Positions 22,798-29,549 of a DNA stretch of 46,362 bases are shown piece by piece (position 1 is the stretch's first letter; each line of letters starts with the position of its first letter). The position numbers and the translations under genes are program-made. The stretch comes from Bacteroidaceae bacterium (GTDB lineage: Bacteria; Bacteroidota; Bacteroidia; Bacteroidales; Bacteroidaceae). Where the stretch lies: assembly GCA_024697785.1 (NCBI GenBank), contig JAILEU010000007.1, positions 1 to 46,362 on the forward strand. The letters run 5' to 3'. Below the pieces are notes generated by a model that ran no database searches, was not told the DNA's origin, and saw only the letters and a program-made list of their open reading frames with translations.

Positions 22798-24402
22798 TTA
22801 GGATTGTTGTTTCTTCTGGCGGGTATGACGTGCGAGTGTCTGAATGCACTCGCGGCGGGGGATGATGACAGAGACGCCCTTGTAGGCTATCTCTTCGCGG
22901 ATGATGCGTGTAATCTCGTCCATGTTGGCGGGCAAGGGCACCACGACTTTCAGATGTTCGTCGGCGACGCCGATGCCGCGGCAGATGGCCTCGAACTTGT
23001 TGGTGCCGGCTGAGTCCTGACCTCCCGTCATGCCGGTGGTGAGGTTGTCGGAGATGATGATGGTGATGGGACTGTTCTCGTTGACAGCGTCGAGGAGGCC
23101 CGTCATGCCGCTGTGGGTGAAGGTAGAGTCACCGATGACGGCTATGGCGGGGAAGATGCCGGCATCGGCAGCGCCCTTGGCCATCGTGATGGAGGCGCCC
23201 ATGTCGACGCACGAGTGGAGTGCCTGATAGGGCGGCAGGGCTCCGAGCGTATAGCAGCCGATGTCGCCGAAGACGCGGCTGGAGGGGAAGTCGGCCAGTA
23301 CGCGGTTCAGCGCCTCATAGACGCTGCGATGTCCGCAGCCCTGACAGAGGGCGGGCGGACGTCCGACGACGGTGGCCGAGGGGGCGAAGGTCTGGGCGCT
23401 GGCAAGGCCAAGGGCGGCTTTCACATTGTCGGGGTTCAGCTCGCCTGTGCGGGGGAGCGTACCGTCGAGACGGCCGTGGATGACGGTCTTGATGGGCAAC
23501 AGGCCCAGCAGCTGTTCCTCGATGAAAGGCTGTCCATCCTCGATGACGAGCAGCTCGTCGCTCTGAGAGGCGAGGGCGCGGATGGCATCGACGGGCAGCG
23601 GGTATTGCGACACCTTCAGCACGGGGAAAGGCGCGCCGTCGGGATAGTTCTCCATGAGGTAGTTGTAGCCGATGCCTGCGGCGATAACGGCCTTGCTGGC
23701 CTTAGGTTCCTTGCTGGCCTTGTTAAACGGGCTACCCGCGCTGGCCTCTTGCAGGGTGGGCTGGGCGGCGGTGAGCTCGCTGTACTTGCGGCGGGCGCGG
23801 ACGGGCAGCAGCACCCATCCCGCTGCATCGGCAGGGTCGGAGAGGGCATTCTGTGGGCGGGCGCTGTCGGCGATGTTCACCACGGCACGGCTGTGGGCCA
23901 GGCGGGTGACGATGCGCATCAGCACGGGCAGGCGGAGGCGCTCCGAGAGGTCGAAGGCGTAGGCCATCATGTCGTAGCACTCCTGCTGGTTCGAGGGCTC
24001 GAGGATGGGGATGAGGGCGAACTTGCCGTAGAAGCGGCTGTCCTGTTCGTTCTGCGAGCTGTGCATCGAGGGGTCATCGGCTGCGAGGACGACGAGGCCG
24101 CCGTTCACGCCCGTCACGGCGCTGTTGACGAAGGCGTCGGCGCAGACGTTCATGCCCACGTGCTTCATGCAGACGAGGGCGCGCTTGCCGGCAAAGCTCA
24201 TACCAAGGGCTGCCTCCATAGCCGTCTTTTCGTTGGTGCACCAGCGGTCGTGGACATAGGTGTCGGGGTGGCTGCGGTGCCACAGCTGGATGTATTCGGT
24301 AATCTCGGTGGACGGTGTGCCCGGATAGGCATACACGCCGCTGAGCCCTGCGTCGAGGGCCCCTTGGGCAATGGCCTGGTCGCCAAGTAGGAGTTTTTTC
24401 AT
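22798..24402 (-). CDS. iorA: Indolepyruvate oxidoreductase, alpha subunit, without the C-terminal ferredoxin domain
   Basis: A thiamine-diphosphate enzyme subunit of 534 residues. The N-terminal pyrimidine-binding part shows GVYAYPGTPSTEITEYI and NEKTAMEAALGMSFAGKRAL. The C-terminal TPP-binding part shows CQGCGHRSVYEALNRVL and the GDIGCYTLG and GDSTFTHSG motifs. Archaeal-type IorA (over 600 residues) ends in a cysteine-rich two-cluster ferredoxin domain. This protein stops after RRECIQTLARHTRQKKQQS, with a single cysteine, so that domain is missing. An in-frame repeat (NKASKEPKASKA) lies in the linker. It heads the operon iorA-iorB-aminotransferase. Confidence 0.93.
   Translation of the reverse strand: MKKLLLGDQAIAQGALDAGLSGVYAYPGTPSTEITEYIQLWHRSHPDTYVHDRWCTNEKTAMEAALGMSFAGKRALVCMKHVGMNVCADAFVNSAVTGVNGGLVVLAADDPSMHSSQNEQDSRFYGKFALIPILEPSNQQECYDMMAYAFDLSERLRLPVLMRIVTRLAHSRAVVNIADSARPQNALSDPADAAGWVLLPVRARRKYSELTAAQPTLQEASAGSPFNKASKEPKASKAVIAAGIGYNYLMENYPDGAPFPVLKVSQYPLPVDAIRALASQSDELLVIEDGQPFIEEQLLGLLPIKTVIHGRLDGTLPRTGELNPDNVKAALGLASAQTFAPSATVVGRPPALCQGCGHRSVYEALNRVLADFPSSRVFGDIGCYTLGALPPYQALHSCVDMGASITMAKGAADAGIFPAIAVIGDSTFTHSGMTGLLDAVNENSPITIIISDNLTTGMTGGQDSAGTNKFEAICRGIGVADEHLKVVVPLPANMDEITRIIREEIAYKGVSVIIPRRECIQTLARHTRQKKQQS
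23690..23730 (-). repeat. In-frame direct repeat in iorA
   Basis: CCTTGCTGGCCTT occurs twice, 17 bases apart (plus strand). The minus strand encodes KASKEPKASKA in the interdomain linker. Confidence 0.7.
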
Positions 24403-24427
24403 ATAGCCGATTTTGTGAAAATGCCTG

Positions 24428-24459
24428 CAAAGATAGGGTGAGCCGAGCGAAAAACCAAA
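24428..24459 (-). promoter_or_regulatory. Promoter of the iorA operon
   Basis: On the minus strand TTTG (24456-24459), 20 bases, then TATCTTTG (24428-24435): a full -33/-7 match, 25 bases upstream of the iorA ATG. Confidence 0.7.
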
Positions 24460-24546
24460 TTTATTTGAGTTTTTCCGAGGCGACCCCTATCTAAAAGCCC
24501 CGGAGGGATTAAAGATAAGGAAAACGAAGCGAAAGGCGGTGCGTTT

Positions 24547-24578
24547 TTTGTTTTTTTGCTCGAATGTGCGTATTTTTG
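24547..24578 (+). promoter_or_regulatory. Promoter of the GH43-like lipoprotein
   Basis: TTTG (24547-24550), 20 bases, then TATTTTTG (24571-24578), 33 bases ahead of the ATG at 24612. Confidence 0.7.
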
Positions 24579-24611
24579 CACCGATTTGAAACGAACCAAC
24601 GGAATGAGTGT

Positions 24612-25673
24612 ATGAAAAAGAGCGTTTTCATCGGCGTAACGGCCGCCTTAATGGTACTTCTTGTGGGCTGTGGAAAGACGCGTGTTGACGATAGTTACGG
24701 CTACCTCTATTGTCACATGAGCGATCGCGGCGAGTGGACAGCCTATGCGCTGAGCCGCGACGGCGTCGCATGGCACGACCTCATCGGCGGCGACTCGGTG
24801 TTTAGCGCCCACGAGCTCGCCCGTATCGAGGGGGGCACGAGGGACGCTTTCATCTATCGCCGGCACGACAACCGCGGGTTCCTGATGGTGACCACCGACA
24901 TGAAGGTGGCGGTTTCGCACAAGTGGGACAACTACGGCATCGACCTGCTGACGAGCGACGACCTCATCCACTGGCAGTCGACGACGTTCGACTTCCGCAA
25001 AGGCCCGGGCATCTTCTGCGACCCCTCCTCGCCCGACTTCTTTGCCGACTGGAGCGCCATCAACCGCGTGTGGGCACCGCAGATACATTGGGATGCCGAC
25101 TACCGCTGGCCCGACGGCCGGCGAGGCGGCTACTTCATCTACTACTCCATCTGGAACCGCAGCGAGATGGGCTACGACCGCATGTTCTACAGCTATGCCG
25201 ACGAGACGTTCACCCGTCTCACGAAGCCGCAGCCGCTCTTCGACTGGGGCTATGCCACCATCGACGCCGACATCAACTACGTGCCTGCCGACGGGCTCTA
25301 CCACATGATGATCAAGAAAGAGGGCGGAAAGCCCGGACTGTTTACCGCTACGGCCCCTGCGCTGACAGGCCCCTGGAGCGAGCCCGACGAGGAGGACTAC
25401 GTCAACTTCGAGGGCAACAAGAAGTGCGAGGGCGTCTCGGCCTTCCAACTCTTTGGCGATGAGACGTGGCGCGTGGCCTACATCGAGTATTCGTCGCACC
25501 CGAAGAACTATCGCATCTGCAAGGCCGACAAGTATATGCGCAACTTCCACGAACCCGTGAACATTCAGGGCGTAGCCTCGCCGCAGCACGGCTCGTTCAT
25601 GCGCCTGACGAAAGCGGAGTACGAACGGCTCGAAGCCTGGTCGGCAGCGCAGATGGACGCTCGAGGAGAATAG
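24612..25673 (+). CDS. GH43-like five-bladed propeller lipoprotein
   Basis: A 353-residue secreted lipoprotein: the N-terminus MKKSVFIGVTAALMVLLVGC ends at the lipobox cysteine (residue 20). The rest fits the GH43/arabinosidase propeller: YALSRDGVAWHDL, LLTSDDLIHWQS, VWAPQIHWDADYRWPDG, DADINYVPADGLYHMMIKKE and a likely acid in NKKCEGVSAFQL. The usual GH43 motif WAPE reads WAPQ here. Arabinan or xylan side chains are typical substrates, but specificity cannot be told. It is divergent from iorA, and a 127-base repeat-containing gap follows before paaK, so they may be separate units. Confidence 0.75.
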   Translation: MKKSVFIGVTAALMVLLVGCGKTRVDDSYGYLYCHMSDRGEWTAYALSRDGVAWHDLIGGDSVFSAHELARIEGGTRDAFIYRRHDNRGFLMVTTDMKVAVSHKWDNYGIDLLTSDDLIHWQSTTFDFRKGPGIFCDPSSPDFFADWSAINRVWAPQIHWDADYRWPDGRRGGYFIYYSIWNRSEMGYDRMFYSYADETFTRLTKPQPLFDWGYATIDADINYVPADGLYHMMIKKEGGKPGLFTATAPALTGPWSEPDEEDYVNFEGNKKCEGVSAFQLFGDETWRVAYIEYSSHPKNYRICKADKYMRNFHEPVNIQGVASPQHGSFMRLTKAEYERLEAWSAAQMDARGE

Positions 25674-25721
25674 GATGTTGCCGCTTTATGTCTCATGCTT
25701 TTCAACCTAACGTTCAACGAC

Positions 25722-25784
25722 ATCCTCGAATATCCTCTTTTATCCTCAAAAATTAACTTCTTACATCCTCTAAAAACCCTCAAA
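25722..25784. repeat. ATCCTC repeats between the GH43-like gene and paaK
   Basis: ATCCTC occurs at 25722, 25732, 25742 and 25765, the first three at 10-base spacing, in an AT-rich gap. Confidence 0.6.
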
Positions 25785-25800
25785 ATAATCATAAAGAAAG

Positions 25801-27105
25801 ATGGACGGAAAATACTGGGAACCAGAGATTGAAACCATGCCGCGCACCGAGCTGGAGGCTCTTCAGGTGGAGCGGCTGAGAGATACGGTAACACGCGCTA
25901 TGGCATCGCCCTTCTACGGGCCGCTGTTGAAGGAAAAGGCCATTGCGCCCGACGCGATACGCAGTCTCGACGACTTGCGGCGCATCCCCTTCACTACAAA
26001 GGAGGACCTGCGCAGCCACTATCCCTTCGGGATGTGTGCCGTGCCGTTGGAGAAGATTGTGCGCGTACACTCGTCGAGCGGCACCACGGGCAACCCCACG
26101 GTCGTCTGCCACACGCAGGCCGACCTCGACGCCTGGGCCAACCAGGTGGCACGATGCATGTACATGGTGGGGCTTCGCAACACCGACGTCATACAGAACA
26201 CCAGCGGCTACGGTATGTTCACCGGCGGACTGGGCATCCAGTATGGCGCCGAGCGCCTGGGCGCTATGACCGTTCCTGCTGCTGCCGGCAACAGCAAGCG
26301 CCAGATAAAGTTCATCACCGACTTCGGTTCGACAGCCCTCCACGCCATTCCCTCGTATGCCACCCGCCTGGCAGCCGTGATGCACGAAGAGGGCATCGAC
26401 CCTGCGCGCGACACGAAGCTCACCACCCTCATCATCGGCGCCGAGCCCCACAGCGAGGAGCAGCGCCGCCGTATCGAGGAGCTGCTCGGCGTCAAGGCCT
26501 ACAACTGCTTTGGCATGAGCGAGATGAACGGCCCGGGCGTAGCCTTCGAGTGTCCTGAGCAGAACGGCCTCCACATCTGGGAGGACTACTACATTGCCGA
26601 GATTGTCGATCCCGTCACGCTCGAGCCCGTGCCCGACGGCGAAGTGGGCGAACTGGTGCTGACGACGCTTCGTCGCGAGGGCATGCCGCTGCTGCGCTAT
26701 CGCACCCGCGACCTCACGCGCTTCCTCACCGGCCCGTGCCCCTGTGGACGCACACACCGCCGCATCGACCGCTTCAAAGGCCGCTCGGACGACATGATGA
26801 TTGTGAAGGGTGTCAACATCTTCCCTGTTCAGATCGAGAAGATTCTGCTGGGCTTCCCCGAGCTGGCCAGCGACTACCTGATAACCATCGAAACTGTCGG
26901 CGATAACGACGAGATGACCGTCGAGGTGGAGCTTGCCAGCATCACCGACGACTATGGACGTCTGACAGCCCTGACAAAAGAGATTACCCGCCGGCTGAAG
27001 GACGAAATTCTGCTGACCCCGCGCGTGCGCCTCGTTGCTCCCGGCTCGCTGCCCAAGAGCGACGGTAAGGCCGTCCGTGTCAAAGACATGCGAAAGAACC
27101 ACTAA
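25801..27105 (+). CDS. paaK: Phenylacetate-CoA ligase
   Basis: Activates phenylacetate or another arylacetate to its CoA thioester with ATP. The 434-residue ANL-superfamily protein has the P-loop VHSSSGTTGNPTVV (about residues 90-103), ASC-type motifs NCFGMSEMNGPG and LRYRTRDLTRF, CPCGRTHRRI with paired cysteines, and GRSDDMMIVKGVNIFPVQIE. The C-terminal lid ends SLPKSDGKAVRVKD with the acyl-adenylation lysine. It is near iorAB and an ACT-domain gene, a combination seen in anaerobes that interconvert aryl acids and aromatic amino acids. Confidence 0.95.
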   Translation: MDGKYWEPEIETMPRTELEALQVERLRDTVTRAMASPFYGPLLKEKAIAPDAIRSLDDLRRIPFTTKEDLRSHYPFGMCAVPLEKIVRVHSSSGTTGNPTVVCHTQADLDAWANQVARCMYMVGLRNTDVIQNTSGYGMFTGGLGIQYGAERLGAMTVPAAAGNSKRQIKFITDFGSTALHAIPSYATRLAAVMHEEGIDPARDTKLTTLIIGAEPHSEEQRRRIEELLGVKAYNCFGMSEMNGPGVAFECPEQNGLHIWEDYYIAEIVDPVTLEPVPDGEVGELVLTTLRREGMPLLRYRTRDLTRFLTGPCPCGRTHRRIDRFKGRSDDMMIVKGVNIFPVQIEKILLGFPELASDYLITIETVGDNDEMTVEVELASITDDYGRLTALTKEITRRLKDEILLTPRVRLVAPGSLPKSDGKAVRVKDMRKNH

Positions 27106-27116
27106 CCTCAATTCCT

Positions 27117-27148
27117 AACGTTTATCGTTTAATGTTTAACGTTTAACG
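27117..27148. repeat. 7-bp tandem array (CGTTTAA type) after paaK
   Basis: CGTTTAT, CGTTTAA, TGTTTAA, CGTTTAA follow each other directly, 13 bases after the paaK stop. A GCGCC-AAA-GGCGC hairpin (27187-27199) lies just before the ACT gene. Confidence 0.8.
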
Positions 27149-27206
27149 AACACGTCCTCCGAACTCTTCAATCTTTAATCTCAACTGCGCCAAAGGCGCC
27201 CTTGCC

Positions 27207-27632
27207 ATGACCATTAAACAGATTTCCCTTTTTCTTGAAAACAAGTTCGGCCGTCTCAGCGAACTGCTTGCCATCCTCAGCAAGGCCGACGTGCATATCG
27301 TCAGCGCCTCGATAGCCGACACGAGCGACTATGGCCTGATGCGTCTCATCACCTCCGACCAGCAGAAGGCCTACAACGTGCTGAAGGCGGGCGGCGTGCT
27401 CGTCTCGATGAACGACGTCGTCGCCATTGCCGTCGAGCCCCAGGCTGCCGACTTTGCCCGCGTGGTCGAGCTCTTCACACGCCGTGGCGTCAGCATCGAG
27501 TACATGTACTGCTTCCACCTGCAGCAGAAGCTGGTGCTGGTGATGCGTTGCAATGACCTCGACGCCGTGCGCGAGGTGGTGCGCAACAACAGCCTCACCT
27601 TCGTCAGCGAGACCGACCTGATGAAGGTCTGA
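27207..27632 (+). CDS. Tandem ACT-domain amino acid-binding protein
   Basis: A 141-residue protein made of two ACT domains: ISLFLENKFGRLSELLAILS (about residues 5-24) begins the first, and VVELFTRRGVSIEYMYCF (about 88-105) lies in the second. ACT domains bind amino acids and regulate enzymes or transcription. The family commonly sits next to phenylacetate-CoA ligase in Bacteroidales, so an aromatic amino acid ligand is a reasonable inference but is not shown. It follows paaK by 101 bases and is closed by a clear terminator. Confidence 0.88.
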   Translation: MTIKQISLFLENKFGRLSELLAILSKADVHIVSASIADTSDYGLMRLITSDQQKAYNVLKAGGVLVSMNDVVAIAVEPQAADFARVVELFTRRGVSIEYMYCFHLQQKLVLVMRCNDLDAVREVVRNNSLTFVSETDLMKV

Positions 27633-27671
27633 CAGGCCGCTCCCTCCGACTTATCAGCACACCCGAAAAAA

Positions 27672-27698
27672 AGACAGTCCGCTCGGAACGGGCTGTCT
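27672..27698 (+). terminator. Terminator of the paaK-ACT unit
   Basis: AGACAGTCCG, a seven-base loop, CGGGCTGTCT (one G-T pair), then TTGTCTG; preceded by an A-run, so it may work in both directions. Confidence 0.7.
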
Positions 27699-27805
27699 TT
27701 GTCTGTCCGGCACGAACGTGGTTCCATACGCACGGTTGCGTGGAAGGGGGCGGCGTGAAAAATGGCGAGGAAAGCACAAATGGAACGTTTTTGGAACGCT
27801 ATTTA

Positions 27806-27838
27806 TTTGGAGTATGTACGCAAATGGGCTTATCTTTG
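27806..27838 (+). promoter_or_regulatory. Promoter of the TPR regulator
   Basis: TTTG (27806-27809), 21 bases, then TATCTTTG (27831-27838), 23 bases ahead of the ATG at 27862. Confidence 0.65.
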
Positions 27839-27861
27839 CATCGGAAAAAACGAAAACCGCC

Positions 27862-29535
27862 ATGAGACGATATGCCCAACTCATCCTCTTTGTCGTCCTT
27901 TCAGCCCTCTTCGGCTGCAATGGACAGCAGGCCGTAAATCCCCTGCTCGCCCAGGCGGAATCCCTGCTGACCGACGACCCCCGTGCTGCGCTTGCCCTGC
28001 TGGACAGCATTGCCTACCCCCAGCCCTTCCTTAAAGGGAAGGGAGCCGCGAGCGGAAGTAATCAGTCCCCCCTCCTTCAGGAGGGGAAGGGGGAGGCTGC
28101 CCTCTACGCCCTCCTGCGCACGCAGGCGGAATACAAATGTTACATCACGCCCGAGACGGATTCGCTTATCCGCATCGCTACCGACTACTACGGCACCCCG
28201 CGCCGCAAGAACTACCATGCCGCCCTCGCCTGGTACACGCTGGGCTGCGTCTATAGCGACTGGCACGACGATGCCGCTGCCGTCGAAGCCTACCTCACAG
28301 CCAAGCCCCTCTTCCCCGACACGCTCAACCGCTACTATATCCTCTGCAACCAGAACCTCGGTATCCATTACCTCAACCGACGCATGTACCGTCAGTCGTT
28401 GGTTGCCCTGACAGCCTGCCGGAGTGGCGCCGAGCGCATAGGCGACTCAGCTACTGTAGCCTTTGCCGACTATCACGCGGCTCTGGCCCACCTCTACCGG
28501 CAGGAATACACGCAGGCACAAGCGTTGCTCGAGCGGGTACAAGCCAATCCGAAAGCCACGGCCCTTGCGCAGAACACCGTCTGGCTGCAGCTGGCAAAGA
28601 TTGCCCTCTATCAACATAAGGATTGCACGCGTGCGCGCTACTACCTCCATCTGAACGAGGCAGGCGAGCCCGACAGCACCACCCTCGGCGCCAACTACAG
28701 CCTGCGGGGCGACATCTGCTGCGAGCTCCAGCAGCCCGACTCGGCCTATTATTGGTATCGTCGCTCGCTCGCCTGCCAGAGCGAGCTGTTCACCGAGTGC
28801 TGGAACTACCACCAGCTGGCTGAGCTGGCTCCGCGATTGGGTCTTACGGACTCCGTCCCTGCCTATGTCCGTCGCTACACACTCCTTGCCGACTCCGTCC
28901 GCTATGTCGAACGGCAGAGCGAGGTGAGCGAGGCTTACAGCCGTCAGCAGGTCGAGGAGAGCCGTCGTGCCCTCACCCGCCACAACGTCCGCATCCTGCT
29001 CATCGTCATCGCCCTTGCCCTGTTCTCGGCCCTGCTGGCAGGCATCGGATTCCTGCTGCGCGACCGTCGGCGGAAGACGCAATACCTCCGCTTGCAGGAG
29101 GAGTTGCAGCAGAACCGGCGCGAGTCGCTCAACATTCCTGAAGAAGACCAGGCCGAGCTGCGACGCCGCAAGCTCGACATCTGCTGCCGCATGTTCCGCC
29201 GCACCCCCTCGGCGCGCCTGCTGCTCGGACGTACCGCAACGACAAACACCGCTCTCTCCTTCTCGGCTGCCGAGCGTACACAGATACTCTCCGACATCAC
29301 CACCTCGTTCATCGACATCATGCTCGACGTGAAGAACGAAGTGCCGCAAATCTCCGAACAGGAGCTGTTGCTCTGCGCCTTCAGCGCCCTCCGCAGCCCC
29401 TCGCAGGCCGTAGCCGAATGTCTCATCCTCTCGCCCACCACCCTGCGCACCCGCAAGTTCCGACTGAAGGAGAAACTGCCCGCAGAGCTCTTTGAACTCT
29501 TCTTCGAAGAAACCCCATCGAATATTAACTCATAA
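27862..29535 (+). CDS. TPR lipoprotein with one membrane helix and a C-terminal HTH (regulator-like)
   Basis: A 557-residue protein. The start MRRYAQLILFVVLSALFGC ends at a lipobox cysteine; the frame open upstream is not used because the promoter lies inside it. Residues about 20-370 are TPR-like helices (for example ALAWYTLGCVYSDWHDDAAA and FADYHAALAHLYRQEYTQAQ). A membrane helix (ILLIVIALALFSALLAGIGF) lies at about residues 375-395 and a charged coiled segment follows. The end resembles a LuxR-type HTH (SPSQAVAECLILSPTTLRTR). This fits a Bacteroidales membrane-spanning sensor-regulator, probably controlling the secreted protein gene that begins 14 bases downstream. A palindromic in-frame insert encodes FLKGKG through LLQEGKG. 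Confidence 0.75.
   Translation: MRRYAQLILFVVLSALFGCNGQQAVNPLLAQAESLLTDDPRAALALLDSIAYPQPFLKGKGAASGSNQSPLLQEGKGEAALYALLRTQAEYKCYITPETDSLIRIATDYYGTPRRKNYHAALAWYTLGCVYSDWHDDAAAVEAYLTAKPLFPDTLNRYYILCNQNLGIHYLNRRMYRQSLVALTACRSGAERIGDSATVAFADYHAALAHLYRQEYTQAQALLERVQANPKATALAQNTVWLQLAKIALYQHKDCTRARYYLHLNEAGEPDSTTLGANYSLRGDICCELQQPDSAYYWYRRSLACQSELFTECWNYHQLAELAPRLGLTDSVPAYVRRYTLLADSVRYVERQSEVSEAYSRQQVEESRRALTRHNVRILLIVIALALFSALLAGIGFLLRDRRRKTQYLRLQEELQQNRRESLNIPEEDQAELRRRKLDICCRMFRRTPSARLLLGRTATTNTALSFSAAERTQILSDITTSFIDIMLDVKNEVPQISEQELLLCAFSALRSPSQAVAECLILSPTTLRTRKFRLKEKLPAELFELFFEETPSNINS
28024..28086 (+). repeat. In-frame pair of palindromes in the TPR gene
   Basis: CCCTTCC-ttaaag-GGAAGGG (28024-28043) and CCCCTCC-ttca-GGAGGGG (28069-28086), 25 bases apart. 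They look like an intergenic REP-type element but keep the frame open. Confidence 0.8.
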
Positions 29536-29549
29536 AAAACAATAGCATC

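Noticed and set aside
23113-24390. A 425-codon plus-strand frame opposite iorA
   Set aside because: A low-complexity Gly/Val/Ala product opposite an unmistakable enzyme gene.
24564-24611. An upstream start (ATG at 24564) for the GH43-like protein
   Set aside because: It precedes the -7 box and would hide the lipoprotein signal; the ATG at 24612 gives a perfect lipobox.
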